Source of the DNA: a bacterium HR33
Lineage (GTDB): Bacteria > Gemmatimonadota > Gemmatimonadetes > Gemmatimonadales > GWC2-71-9
Length of the DNA: 64,000 bases
Assembly: GCA_002923375.1 (NCBI GenBank)
Contig: BEIJ01000001.1
Coordinates: 372,001 to 436,000, forward strand
Direction of reading: 5' to 3'
Of the stretch, positions 53,201 to 61,175 are shown piece after piece. The notes beneath the pieces were generated by a model. That model ran no database searches. It was not told where the DNA came from and saw only the letters and a program-made list of their open reading frames with translations. Each line of letters starts with the position of its first letter. Position 1 is the stretch's first letter. The position numbers and the translations under genes are program-made.

Positions 53201-53697
53201 TCGTAACGGCGGTGCAGAGGAGGATCAGCCGCAAGACCGGAGCGGAGTACGCGAGACTCACCATCGAAGACTTCCACGGGATGGCCGAAGCGATCGTTTT
53301 TCCCGAGGCCTGGGCTCGTCTCTCCCACATCATAGTTCCGGACGCTGCGCTCCTTTTGACCGGGAGCTACAGCCAGCGAGACCGTGGCGAGGACCGTGTT
53401 CCCTTCGTGGTGGAGGACGCCCAGCCTCTCGAGCAGCTCAAGAGCAGCGGCGCGGTGGGTCTGGCTCTGTGCTGGAGGGCGGACGCACCTCCGGAGCCCG
53501 CCGCCGCCCGGGCTGCGGCCGCTCTCTGTGCCTCTCACCCCGGACCCGCGCCGGTGTTCGTGGAATGGAGCGACGGGAACGGAACCACCGCCAAGTTGAA
53601 AGCCCGCCGGCTTACCGTAGCGCTCGAAGACGAACTTATTGACGAGCTAAAGCGGATCCTGGGCCCCGACCGGGTGCGCTTGGTGCGCGCCCGCTGA
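50212..53697 (+). CDS. dnaE: DNA polymerase III alpha subunit (DnaE)
   Basis: 1161 residues, the replicative polymerase of type C. The N-terminal PHP domain has all metal-binding residues in place: H7 and H9 and D16 in VHLHTHSEYSLLDG, H41 in VTDHGN, E66 in GFEAYLA, H89 in YSHLLLL, a Cys in AACLSGE and the D-x-H in TNDAHYL, so its proofreading exonuclease may be active. The polymerase palm carries GPGRGSVAGSLVAY and PDIDVDF with the catalytic aspartates. The C-terminus has the helix-hairpin-helix region, an OB fold (TAAVIVTAVQRRISRKTGAEY) and a short tail. No separate DnaQ is in the window. Confidence 0.96.
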   Translation: MGFVHLHTHSEYSLLDGANRIPDLVARVKELGMDTLAVTDHGNLFASCTFYHQAKAAGIRPILGFEAYLAFGSRHARERPPGAPANYSHLLLLARDRTGYRNLVKLSSIGFREGYYRRPRIDKEVLWEYRKGIVCLAACLSGEIAIWLRAGNYEAAKSSAEWFARTFGPDGFWLEVQQHGIPDEAVVARGMFQLAEELGLPVVLTNDAHYLRREDAEAHDVLLAIGTGKELDDPNRFRFIGQESYVKSEAEMAELFPDRPELLENTCRVADLCEFDFEKRYFLPQFPRPEGYRSDDELLIELARQGAEHRYGSPLPPKVKERLEYELDVITKTGYAGYFLIVHDFIRAAKERGIPVGPGRGSVAGSLVAYSLGITNVDPLRFDLLFERFLNPERVSMPDIDVDFCFERRGEVIEYVRERYGRDSVGQIITFGTLKARAAVRDVARVLRLPVADADRIAKLIPSGSAFGLSLSEAAEKVPELAALRSSDPTVARLIDLSRRIEGMARHASVHAAGIVIAPGPLDEYVPVCTPPQKPGSAEAADEGLITQYDMLALEQVGMLKMDFLGLKTLTVIHDAVKMIEERHGIAVDLDSLDLDDPKVYEMLRSGRTAGVFQFESPLGTDMLRQLRCDRFDDLVATNALVRPGPLDSGMHQVYVRRKRGEEAVTYPLPELKEILEPTYGVILYQEQVMRIANVLAGFTLAEADLLRKAVGKKDQELIKRELGRFIDRAVERGYKRSVIEEIAAQIATFGRYGFNKSHSVAYSILSFQTAWLKAHYPAEFMAALLSSEIGDSEKVVAYIAEARELGIKVLPPSVDESGWKFTVTGDREIRFGLGAIRNVGRGAIESIMEARSKGGPFRSLKDFCERIDLRVCNKRVIESLIAAGALDHLGAHRAQLMAALDRVLGAAQLRRAEIEAGQVTLFEDLPAAREGDDSDTLPEVPPWPEAERLAREREVLGFFISGHPLERFREEVALFGSRTTATLGTWSEHRVTAAVIVTAVQRRISRKTGAEYARLTIEDFHGMAEAIVFPEAWARLSHIIVPDAALLLTGSYSQRDRGEDRVPFVVEDAQPLEQLKSSGAVGLALCWRADAPPEPAAARAAAALCASHPGPAPVFVEWSDGNGTTAKLKARRLTVALEDELIDELKRILGPDRVRLVRAR

Positions 53698-53730
53698 GAG
53701 CCGGGACCGGGACAGGAACGGAGCACTACC

Positions 53731-54699
53731 GTGGCAGCAGCACCGATAGTCCATCTGGATTTCGAGAAACCCCTGGAGGAGTTGCAGCGGCAGATAGACC
53801 GCCTGCGCCAATTGGCCAGCGAGCGGCAGCTGGATGTGGAGCGAGAGATCGCGCCGCTGGAACGCAAGCTGGCCGAGTTGAAACGCGAGATCTACGCCAA
53901 CCTCACTCCGATGCAGCGGGTACTAGTAGCTCGCCACCCCCGCAGGCCTTACACTCTGGATTACATAGACCGCGCCTTCAGCGACTTCGTGGAACTGAAA
54001 GGGGATCGGCTTTACCGGGACGACCCCGCGATCGTAGGAGGCTGGGCGCGGCTGGACGGCAGGCCGGTTATGGTCATAGGCCACCAGAAAGGACGCGACA
54101 CCAAGGAGAACCTGCGGCGCAACTTCGGGATGCCGCACCCCGAGGGGTACCGCAAGGCCCTCAGGCTCATGCACCTGGCCGAGCGTTTCCGGGCACCGGT
54201 AATTACATTGATCGATACACCGGGAGCTTACCCCGGATTGGGGGCGGAGGAAAGAGGCCAAGCCGAGGCGATCGCCCGGAACCTGGAGCACATGGCCGCA
54301 CTCCGGACGCCCATCGTGGCGGCCGTGATCGGCGAAGGGGGTTCGGGCGGAGCGTTGGCTCTCGGGCTGGCCGACCGGGTACTGATGATGGAGAATGCGA
54401 TCTACTCGGTCATTTCCCCCGAAGGGTGTGCGGCGATTCTCTGGAAGGACGCCGGCCAGAAAGAGCGGGCGGCCGAGGCGCTGAAGCTCACGGCCCGCGA
54501 TCTGTACTCTCTCGGAGTGGTAGACGAGATCGTGCGGGAGCCTTTGGGTGGTGCGCACTCCGACCCGGAAGGAGCGGCCCGAGCCCTGGGCGAAGCGCTC
54601 AAAGGGGCGCTCAAGAGCCTGGAGGGCATAGCTCCCGAGGAGCTGATCAAGCTGAGGGCAGAGAAGTACTTGAGGATGGGCAGGTACATAGAGAGTTGA
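53731..54699 (+). CDS. accA: Acetyl-CoA carboxylase carboxyltransferase alpha subunit
   Basis: 322 residues from a GTG start after CGGAGC. The N-terminal helix region ([19 protein letters not shown]) is typical of AccA, followed by the crotonase-like core: [40 protein letters not shown], and [20 protein letters not shown] with the oxyanion-hole glycines. AccA and AccD transfer the carboxyl group from biotin to acetyl-CoA, the first step of fatty-acid synthesis. accB, accC and accD are not in the window. It lies between dnaE and ricT with a one-base gap to the latter. Confidence 0.95.
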   Translation: MAAAPIVHLDFEKPLEELQRQIDRLRQLASERQLDVEREIAPLERKLAELKREIYANLTPMQRVLVARHPRRPYTLDYIDRAFSDFVELKGDRLYRDDPAIVGGWARLDGRPVMVIGHQKGRDTKENLRRNFGMPHPEGYRKALRLMHLAERFRAPVITLIDTPGAYPGLGAEERGQAEAIARNLEHMAALRTPIVAAVIGEGGSGGALALGLADRVLMMENAIYSVISPEGCAAILWKDAGQKERAAEALKLTARDLYSLGVVDEIVREPLGGAHSDPEGAARALGEALKGALKSLEGIAPEELIKLRAEKYLRMGRYIES

Positions 54700-54700
54700 A

Positions 54701-55732
54701 TTGCCTGAACTGGTAGAAGTCCGGTTCAAAGGTAACCGGAAAGAGTTTTATACCTGGGAAGACTCCGCAGCTCTGGCGGTCGGCGATCCGGTGATCGTCG
54801 AGGCGGAGCGGGGAGTGGACCTGGGAACCGTCTCCGCGGTAGGCGAGCTGGCGCTTCGCAAATGCGGGGTGGGGTGCAACGGGTGCGCCCTGGCCGCACC
54901 CAAGGAACCCAAGGGCAAGATCGTGCGCAGCGCGTCGTCGGAAGAAGCCCGCCTGAGCAGGGAGTTGCGCAAGGCGGAGGAGGACGTACGCCGCAAGGTT
55001 ATGGAACGGGTCCAGGCGCACGGCTTGCCGATGAAGGTTTCCGATGCCGAATGGCAGTGGGACCGGAAGAAACTGACCATTTACTTCACCGCGGACCAGC
55101 GGGTTGACTTTCGAGCCCTGGTCCGGGACCTGGCTGCCCTCTTCCGTACCCGTATAGAACTTAGGCAGATCGGAGCCCGAGACGAAGCCAAGCGGTTGGA
55201 CGGAGTGGGGCGTTGCGGGCGCCAGTACTGCTGCTCCTCCTGGCTGCCCGAACTCAAACCGGTAAGTCTCTCCTTGGCCAAGGACCAAAACCTCTCGCTC
55301 AACCCCTCGCAGATCTCGGGAGGTTGCGGGCGGCTCCTCTGCTGCCTGCGATACGAGCACGATTTCTACGTAGCCAGCCGAAAACGCTTTCCCAAGGAGG
55401 GCAAGAATCTGCGCACTTCCCGGGGTACGGAGAAGGTCCAAGCGGTAGACATCTTCCGCGAGCGCGTACTGTTGCGCTCCGAAGACGGCACCGTCCGCTC
55501 GGTGTCCCTGGCCGAGCTCGAGCAGGAGATGGCAGCCGCGGAAACAGCAGCACAAGTGCAATCCGCAGCTACCTTGCCTCCCCAAGGGGAAATCTCACAG
55601 CCGGAGGCCTCGCCTCCGCCCCAGGCCGCGTCTGCTACGGCCGATTCCGCCGGCGAACCGAAGCGGAGGAGGCGGCGTCATAAGCGGCGCAGGAGAAAGG
55701 GCCGCAATCGCCCGGAGTCCGGCTCGCAATGA
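54701..55732 (+). CDS. ricT: RicT/PSP1-domain protein (YaaT-like)
   Basis: 343 residues from a TTG start one base after accA. The PSP1 domain carries the family's cysteines: CGVGCNGC near residue 50, and GRCGRQYCCSSW plus GGCGRLLCCLRYEHDF further on. In Bacillus RicT binds RicA and RicF with iron-sulfur clusters and controls RNase Y and phosphorelay. The core ends near the EGKNLRTSRG stretch, then a Ser/Ala/Glu linker leads to an unusually basic tail (EPKRRRRRHKRRRRKGRNR) that would bind RNA or acidic partners. The stop overlaps metG as ATGA. RicA and RicF homologues are not seen nearby. Confidence 0.85.
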   Translation: MPELVEVRFKGNRKEFYTWEDSAALAVGDPVIVEAERGVDLGTVSAVGELALRKCGVGCNGCALAAPKEPKGKIVRSASSEEARLSRELRKAEEDVRRKVMERVQAHGLPMKVSDAEWQWDRKKLTIYFTADQRVDFRALVRDLAALFRTRIELRQIGARDEAKRLDGVGRCGRQYCCSSWLPELKPVSLSLAKDQNLSLNPSQISGGCGRLLCCLRYEHDFYVASRKRFPKEGKNLRTSRGTEKVQAVDIFRERVLLRSEDGTVRSVSLAELEQEMAAAETAAQVQSAATLPPQGEISQPEASPPPQAASATADSAGEPKRRRRRHKRRRRKGRNRPESGSQ

Positions 55733-57252
55733 GCGAGAAATTCTACATCACGACCGCTATCGATTACCCCAACGGCGAGCCCCACATCGGGCACGCCTTC
55801 GAGAAGATCGGCGCTGACTGCATAGCGCGCTACCGCCGCCTTCGAGGCCAGAGAGTGCATTTCGTCATGGGGATGGACGAGAACAGCCAGAACGTGGTGG
55901 ACCTGGCGGCGAAGGCCAATCTGTCACCCCAAGAGTGGATCGACCTTTTGGCCGACCGCTTCCGGGCGGCGTGGAAGAAACTGTCCATCAGCTACGACGA
56001 CTTCATTCGCACCACGGAGGAACGTCACCGCCGCGCGGTTATCGAGCTTCTCCGCCGAATCGAAAAGCGAGGCTACATATACCGGGGGACTTACCGCGGG
56101 TACTACTGCACCGGATGCGAAGCTTTCAAGCTGGAGAAAGATCTCGCGGAAGGCCGCTGCCCGCTGCATCCCACGCTGGAAATAAGATGGGTGGAGGAAC
56201 CCAACTATTTCTTCAAACTTTCGGCCTTCGCAGAACCCCTACTGGAGATCTACCGCAACGACCCGAACTACGTTAGGCCCGAGTCCAAGCTCAATGAAAT
56301 CCGCAACGTGGTGGAAGGCGGACTGCAAGATCAGTCGATCAGCCGGGCACGGCTCTCCTGGGGCATCCCCTGGCCCGGAGACGACCAGCAGCGGGTGTAC
56401 GTTTGGTTCGATGCCTTGATCAACTATCTCTCGGCAACGGGCTTCCCCGAACCGGGATTCGAAGAGTTGTGGCCTGCAGACCTGCACATCATCGGCCCGG
56501 ACATCCTCCGCTTCCATGCCGCCATATGGCCCGCCATGTTGATGGCCGCCGAACTACCGGTGCCCAAAGGGATCTGGTCCCACGGCTGGGTCAACTTTTC
56601 GGGACGCCGGTTTTCCAAAACTGCAGGGGTGAAAGTCGAATTGAACCAGGCGATCGAACGCCACGGTCCAGATGCGTTCCGCTATTTCCTCTTGAGAGAG
56701 GTACCCTGGGACGGAAGTGGAGACTTTACCTGGGAGCGATTCGACGCCCGCTATGAAGCCGACCTCGCTAACGGCTACGGAAACTTGACCAGCAGAGTGG
56801 TGGCCATGACGGCCCGATACTGCGCCGCCACGGTACCGGATACAACCGAACCCACGGCACTGGATAACTTTGCCCTGGAAGTTATCCAGAACTACCGCAA
56901 GGCCATGGATGAGCACCTGCTGCACCAAGGCGCCCAAGAGGTCTGGCGCCTGGTGGACCGAGCCAACGCGTTCGTAGAAGAGAGCGCACCCTGGAACCTG
57001 GCAAAAAGCGGCAGCACCGGGGAGCTTCGCCGAGCCCTCTCGGCACTGGCTAGAGCGGTGGCGAGAATCACCCTGATGGCAAGCCCCTTTATGCCCAACA
57101 AGACCAAAGAAGCATGGCTCGCACTGGGCCTGCCGGACGACCCAGGCCGCGCAAACTGGGAAATGATCCTCAAGCCCCCGGTGGGAGGAAAAAGCGTTAC
57201 CAGAGGGTCACCGCTCTTTCCCAAGGCCAACGCTCAGCGCGTAACCGCTTGA
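55729..57252 (+). CDS. metG: Methionyl-tRNA synthetase
   Basis: 507 residues, short form without the C-terminal tRNA-binding EMAP domain. HIGH box PHIGHAFEKIGADCIARYRR; zinc knuckle CTGCEAFKLEKDLAEGRCPL; KMSKS box reads FSGRRFSKTAGVKV, so the usual K-M is replaced by R-F while SK is kept. The anticodon-binding helices follow (SRVVAMTARYCAATVPDTTE). It charges initiator and elongator tRNA-Met. The ATG overlaps the ricT stop, and the pair recurs in many bacteria. No second metG is in view. Confidence 0.93.
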   Translation: MSEKFYITTAIDYPNGEPHIGHAFEKIGADCIARYRRLRGQRVHFVMGMDENSQNVVDLAAKANLSPQEWIDLLADRFRAAWKKLSISYDDFIRTTEERHRRAVIELLRRIEKRGYIYRGTYRGYYCTGCEAFKLEKDLAEGRCPLHPTLEIRWVEEPNYFFKLSAFAEPLLEIYRNDPNYVRPESKLNEIRNVVEGGLQDQSISRARLSWGIPWPGDDQQRVYVWFDALINYLSATGFPEPGFEELWPADLHIIGPDILRFHAAIWPAMLMAAELPVPKGIWSHGWVNFSGRRFSKTAGVKVELNQAIERHGPDAFRYFLLREVPWDGSGDFTWERFDARYEADLANGYGNLTSRVVAMTARYCAATVPDTTEPTALDNFALEVIQNYRKAMDEHLLHQGAQEVWRLVDRANAFVEESAPWNLAKSGSTGELRRALSALARAVARITLMASPFMPNKTKEAWLALGLPDDPGRANWEMILKPPVGGKSVTRGSPLFPKANAQRVTA

Positions 57253-57287
57253 TAGAGAACAACTTACAGGCCACTCCCCGGCGGTGG

Positions 57288-57317
57288 TTGACAGCCTGCC
57301 GGTTCGAAACCTAAGTT
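57288..57317 (+). promoter_or_regulatory. Candidate promoter of the M23 peptidase operon
   Basis: A perfect TTGACA is followed after 18 bases by TAAGTT. The resulting leader would be about 90 bases long and includes the hairpin at 57336-57371. Confidence 0.4.
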
Positions 57318-57335
57318 TGCGCTCCCCTGCTGGTT

Positions 57336-57371
57336 GGCTGGCGCCTTCGAGGCCGCCCTCTCGGGCCAGCC
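57336..57371 (+). other. Leader hairpin before M23 peptidase gene
   Basis: GGCTGGC (57336-57342) pairs with GCCAGCC (57365-57371) as a perfect 7-bp stem with possible G-U extension, around a 22-base loop that itself has a GC-rich inner stem. It lies in the 5' leader about 40 bases before the start codon. No riboswitch class is recognised. Confidence 0.3.
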
Positions 57372-57410
57372 GGTAGCGGAAATTCGGACTGAAAAAGTGG
57401 GAGGGCGACC

Positions 57411-58340
57411 ATGTCCCAGCGGCAATGGACAATTGTCTGGGTACCGCACGACTCGGGGGCGTCGGCCAGCATAACGCTCACCAAGCGCGGTCTACAGCTG
57501 CTCCTGAGTACGGCGGCGGTCGTGGCTTTGTCCACCGTGACCTTGGTCTCGATCGCCATCTCCAAAGCAGTCGATATCTCGCGCCTCGAGCGCTTGGAGA
57601 GAATAAATCAGATACTGGCTCAGGATTTGGTACGAGTGCGGGCGCAACTGGACGCCGTGAACGACACGGTGGAGGCGATCATGGAGCGGGACCGCCAGGT
57701 GCGGGTGCTTGCAGGCCTGCCTCCTACCGATCCGGAAGTTCAGTTGGCCGGAATAGGGGGACCTCCGGGCGAACTCAGCGAGCGGGAGCGCCTGTTGAGG
57801 GAAGACGCGCTAGGAAGAGAAGCTCTGCGGGTGGAGCTCGACCTCGACAACCTGGTGCGGCGAGCCAATCTGCTGGCCCAGTCTTTCCAGCAGGCGGCTG
57901 AGAGTCTTGCGGCCCACCAAGACCGGCTGCTGCGCACTCCCTCCATCTGGCCTACCCGCGGGTGGTTGTCGAGCACCTTTGCCAATGCACGAATGCATCC
58001 CATCTTTCACCAGGCACGCCCCCACGAGGGCATAGACATTTCCGCCCCCATGGGAACGCCCATTATAGCTCCGGCCGCCGGACTAGTAATCGATGTCGGC
58101 AGGGAGCCGGGATACGGGCTTCAGGTCCGAATCGATCACGGATACGGAGTGATCACGCGCTACGCCCACTGTTCTAAGGTCCTGGTACGGGTGGGCCAGC
58201 GGGTCAGGCGCGGCGACACGATCGCCCTGGTGGGGAACAGCGGAATATCCACCGCTCCGCACCTCCACTACGAGGTGGAAGTCAACGGGCGGACCCAAGA
58301 CCCTCGGTGGTTTATCTTCCCCGAAACGATAGTCTACTGA
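57411..58340 (+). CDS. M23-family peptidoglycan endopeptidase, membrane-anchored
   Basis: 309 residues. One N-terminal transmembrane helix (LLLSTAAVVALSTVTLVSIA) is followed by a coiled-coil stretch (ISRLERLERINQILAQDL) and the peptidase domain at the C-terminus. The M23 zinc site is complete: RPHEGIDISAPMGTPI (H-x3-D) and PHLHYEVEVNG (H-x-H). It resembles cell-wall hydrolases that cleave peptide cross-links and anchored activators of the EnvC/NlpD sort. It starts a plus-strand group that ends with waaA, so it belongs to envelope biogenesis. The gene has its own candidate promoter and a hairpin in the leader. Confidence 0.9.
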   Translation: MSQRQWTIVWVPHDSGASASITLTKRGLQLLLSTAAVVALSTVTLVSIAISKAVDISRLERLERINQILAQDLVRVRAQLDAVNDTVEAIMERDRQVRVLAGLPPTDPEVQLAGIGGPPGELSERERLLREDALGREALRVELDLDNLVRRANLLAQSFQQAAESLAAHQDRLLRTPSIWPTRGWLSSTFANARMHPIFHQARPHEGIDISAPMGTPIIAPAAGLVIDVGREPGYGLQVRIDHGYGVITRYAHCSKVLVRVGQRVRRGDTIALVGNSGISTAPHLHYEVEVNGRTQDPRWFIFPETIVY

Positions 58341-58373
58341 AGAGAACTCCTCGGCATCTCTCATAGGCGCACA

Positions 58374-59156
58374 GTGTCAAACCCAAGAGCAGCCCGGGCC
58401 TTCCTAGCCGCTCTCGCGGCGCTCTGCCTGGGGAGCGCAGCTTCGGCGTGCCGCCGCGAGATGGAGCTCACCATCCGCGCCAGAGACCAAGAGGGCAATC
58501 CGCTGCACGGCCTGGAGATCAGCCTGCTGCCGGTCGATGCTGACCGTATTCTGGATTCTCTCGAGGCTGTCGCTCCCGTTCCCCGACCCCGCTTTCCGGA
58601 GCTGGAGTCCGAGATGGCCAACTATCGCCGCCGCGAGAGGCCGCAATTTGCCGAGCAGGATCGGGCTTGGCGCGCCACGCGCGATAGCCTCGCGGCGCTG
58701 TCGGATTCGCTTCGCCGCATGAACCGGGCCGCCCCAGCTTACCGGGAAGCCTACGCCCGGCTGCGCGCGCTCTATTCCCGGTTGAACCGCCTGACGGCGG
58801 AACGGGATCGGGCAATACAGGCGGCGATCGGCGATGACCGGGAACTGGCACGGCGCGCTGCCCGAGCAGCCGACTCACTGCGGCGCTGGGAACGCATCGC
58901 TTTCGCAGACTACCCGGAGGTGCTCACCGCCGCGGTCCTCGCGAGCGGACGGGAACCCCGCCAGGTAGCGACCGATTCATCAGGAGAGGCCAGGGTGGCG
59001 GTGGAGCCGGGTCGCTGGTGGCTTTACGCCCGCTTGGCCGACCCGGAGAATCCGTTCCAAGAGTTCTATTGGAGCGTGACCGTGAATACCAACCGCTGGG
59101 TCCCCAGCGTGGCCGTGCTCAATTACCAAAACGCCCAGCGGCGGTGGCGTCACTGA
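58374..59156 (+). CDS. Lipoprotein with helical middle domain, unknown function
   Basis: 260 residues from a GTG start. A signal peptide ends in lipobox SAASAC with RREM following. After a short beta-rich opening (LTIRARDQEGNPLHGLEISL, reminiscent of a carboxypeptidase-regulatory-like fold) comes a long Arg/Ala/Glu helix (YREAYARLRALYSRLNRLTA) and a second beta segment (GEARVAVEPGRWWLYARLAD). No family recognised. It lies 33 bases after the M23 peptidase gene and 43 before the DsbA-like gene, so it probably belongs to the same envelope operon. Confidence 0.65.
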   Translation: MSNPRAARAFLAALAALCLGSAASACRREMELTIRARDQEGNPLHGLEISLLPVDADRILDSLEAVAPVPRPRFPELESEMANYRRRERPQFAEQDRAWRATRDSLAALSDSLRRMNRAAPAYREAYARLRALYSRLNRLTAERDRAIQAAIGDDRELARRAARAADSLRRWERIAFADYPEVLTAAVLASGREPRQVATDSSGEARVAVEPGRWWLYARLADPENPFQEFYWSVTVNTNRWVPSVAVLNYQNAQRRWRH

Positions 59157-59199
59157 CCGCGCACTTGCGCATCGGCCGCCTGACTGAGACCTTCAGAGC

Positions 59200-59892
59200 A
59201 TGCCGGTAACCTGGAATCGCGCTACTATCGCCGGAGCCGCGGCGATCGTTCTCCTCGGCGGACTCGCCGCGGTAGCGGTGGTCCGTGGAAACGGCCAGTC
59301 GCGGACGGCAGCCGGTTCCGGTCCGGCCTTGGAGGCCCAGGACCCCGAACTGCTGCTTCCCCAGCGCACCAAAGGCAGCCCCGACGCTCCCATCACGATC
59401 TACGAGATCAGCGACTTTCAATGCCCTTACTGCCGGCAGTTTTGGGAGGAGACCCTTCCTATCTTGGAGCAGGAGTACATAGCCACGGGTAAGGCGCGGC
59501 TCATATTCGTCAACTTCCCGATCTTCCAGAGCCACCCCAACGCCCCGGCGGCCCATGAGTTCGCCATGTGCGCCGCACATCAAGATCGCTTCTGGCCGGT
59601 TCACGATCTGCTGTACAAGCACCAAGCGGCCTGGGCCAGGATGGAAGATCCCGCGCCCTTCTTTTCCCTGCTGGCCGACTCCGCCAATCTTTCCAGAGAG
59701 CGCTTGTCAGAGTGTCTCACTGCGGGTCGGGCCAGGATGCTGGTGAGGGCCGAGTACGAAGCTGCCTGGCGAGGCGGGGTCACCAGTACGCCGTCCTTCG
59801 TGATCCAAGGAGCGCTTCTAGTGGGCGCCGCGCCGATAGAGCAGTGGCGGCCGATCTTGGACTCTATTTACGCCGAGCGCACCGGACGCTGA
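59200..59892 (+). CDS. DsbA-family thioredoxin-fold protein
   Basis: 230 residues with an N-terminal membrane anchor or uncleaved signal (AGAAAIVLLGGLAAVAVV). The thioredoxin-fold active site is DFQCPYCRQFW (C-x2-C, CPYC) in the DsbA/Thioredoxin_4 family, with the helical insert (AHEFAMCAAHQDRFWPVHDL) and the cis-proline loop near GVTSTPSFVIQG. It should form or isomerise disulfides in the periplasm, supporting cysteine-containing exported proteins in the window. Its 3' end is overlapped by the likely start of waaA. Confidence 0.88.
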   Translation: MPVTWNRATIAGAAAIVLLGGLAAVAVVRGNGQSRTAAGSGPALEAQDPELLLPQRTKGSPDAPITIYEISDFQCPYCRQFWEETLPILEQEYIATGKARLIFVNFPIFQSHPNAPAAHEFAMCAAHQDRFWPVHDLLYKHQAAWARMEDPAPFFSLLADSANLSRERLSECLTAGRARMLVRAEYEAAWRGGVTSTPSFVIQGALLVGAAPIEQWRPILDSIYAERTGR

Positions 59893-61175
59893 CCGACGGG
59901 CTTTACACCACACTCACCAGAACCACGTTACTGCTGGGGCGCAGTCTCCCTCTGCGCCGATCAGGCAAGCTGTCCCGTGCGGTCCTAGGAAGACTGCAGG
60001 CCGCCGATAGGTGGATCGCCTGGGTCCGGGAGAGACGGGAAGGCACTCTCATCTGGGTGCATGCGGCGTCCGTGGGCGAGACCCTTGCCGCCGTGCCGGT
60101 GGTAGCACGCATGCAGGCGGCCGAACCGGAGCTTTGTTTCATACTGAGCTATTCTTCCCCTTCCGCCGCCGAGTGGGTTGTACCGAAGCTCTTCGAGAAG
60201 GCCGACTACCTCCCGCCGGACGATCCTAAGATCTTGAACCGCATCTTCTCGGCACTCAGACCTGCGGCGATTCTCTTTTCCCGCGGGGACTTGTGGCCCA
60301 ACCTCGTAAAGGTTTCAAGCCTGCACGAGATCCCGGCGATTGTAGTCGGTGGGTCGGTATCACCGGAAAGCTTGCGACTCCGACAGCCGGCTAAAAGCTG
60401 GCTGCGGAGAGTCTATTCTAGGCTCGACTTCGTGAGCGCCGTTAGCCGACCCGACGCGAGCCGGTTCATGGAACTGGGCGTTCGACCTGGCAGAATAGCC
60501 GTCACCGGCGATCCGAGACACGACTATACAATCGAACGCCCGGTTCGATTGGATCAGGTACGGCCCTTTGTACAATGGGCTGCCGGAGATCCGGTAATTG
60601 TGGCGGGAAGCACCGACGCAACCGATGAGCAGCTGGTGCTTAAAGCGTTCTCTCTGGTTTCGGAGCGCAGACCCGGGCTCAAACTCGTACTGGTACCCCA
60701 CGAGCCGCGCAGAGCCCGAGAGATATCGCCAGCCCTTTCCGCTTCGGCGCTTTGGACCGGCGAACCCGCAATCCCCGCCGGTGCCCGCATTGTAGTGGTG
60801 GGTAAGCTCGGGCTGCTGGCCGATCTTTATCTCATAGCCGCAGTAGCCCACGTGGGAGGCGGCTTCAAGCGGAGCGGAGTGCACTCCGTGGTCGAGCCGG
60901 CTGCATTCGGAATTCCGGTTACCTTTGGACCGAACTACGGCAATTCCCCGGACGCCGAGGCCATGCTGCAGGCAGGAGGTGCCGTTAGCGTCCCACGGCC
61001 CGGTTCCGCTGCCGAACTTGCTACACGCTGGCTGGCGTGGCTGGAACAGCCCGCCGCGGCGGTGGATGCAGGAAGGCGCAATCGGAAAGTGCTGAAACAA
61101 GGATCCGCGGATATCAGCGCCCGAGCGGTTCTCGAGATCATCCGCTCCCGGGCACTACACACCCTTCAAAGGTGA
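59844..61175 (+). CDS. waaA: 3-deoxy-D-manno-octulosonic acid transferase
   Basis: About 443 residues. It attaches Kdo to lipid IVA on the cytoplasmic face of the inner membrane, which implies LPS. GT30 features are clear: WVHAASVGETLAAVPVVARM (acceptor-side glutamate region), IFSRGDLWPNLV, DFVSAVSRPDASRFMELGV, the donor-domain KLGLLADLYLIAAVAHVGGG then FKRSGVHSVVEPAAFGIPV. I used the GTG at 59844, which overlaps the DsbA-like gene by 49 bases; a CTG at 59889 in a CTGA overlap is a plausible alternative, since the usual N-terminal segment starts near there. It overlaps the Bor-like gene by 38 bases at its 3' end. Confidence 0.9.
   Translation: MAADLGLYLRRAHRTLTDGLYTTLTRTTLLLGRSLPLRRSGKLSRAVLGRLQAADRWIAWVRERREGTLIWVHAASVGETLAAVPVVARMQAAEPELCFILSYSSPSAAEWVVPKLFEKADYLPPDDPKILNRIFSALRPAAILFSRGDLWPNLVKVSSLHEIPAIVVGGSVSPESLRLRQPAKSWLRRVYSRLDFVSAVSRPDASRFMELGVRPGRIAVTGDPRHDYTIERPVRLDQVRPFVQWAAGDPVIVAGSTDATDEQLVLKAFSLVSERRPGLKLVLVPHEPRRAREISPALSASALWTGEPAIPAGARIVVVGKLGLLADLYLIAAVAHVGGGFKRSGVHSVVEPAAFGIPVTFGPNYGNSPDAEAMLQAGGAVSVPRPGSAAELATRWLAWLEQPAAAVDAGRRNRKVLKQGSADISARAVLEIIRSRALHTLQR

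Noticed and set aside
57297-57315. GGTTCGAAACC between metG and the M23 gene, resembling a T-loop
   Set aside because: Only two or three base pairs could form and no tRNA cloverleaf fits around it.
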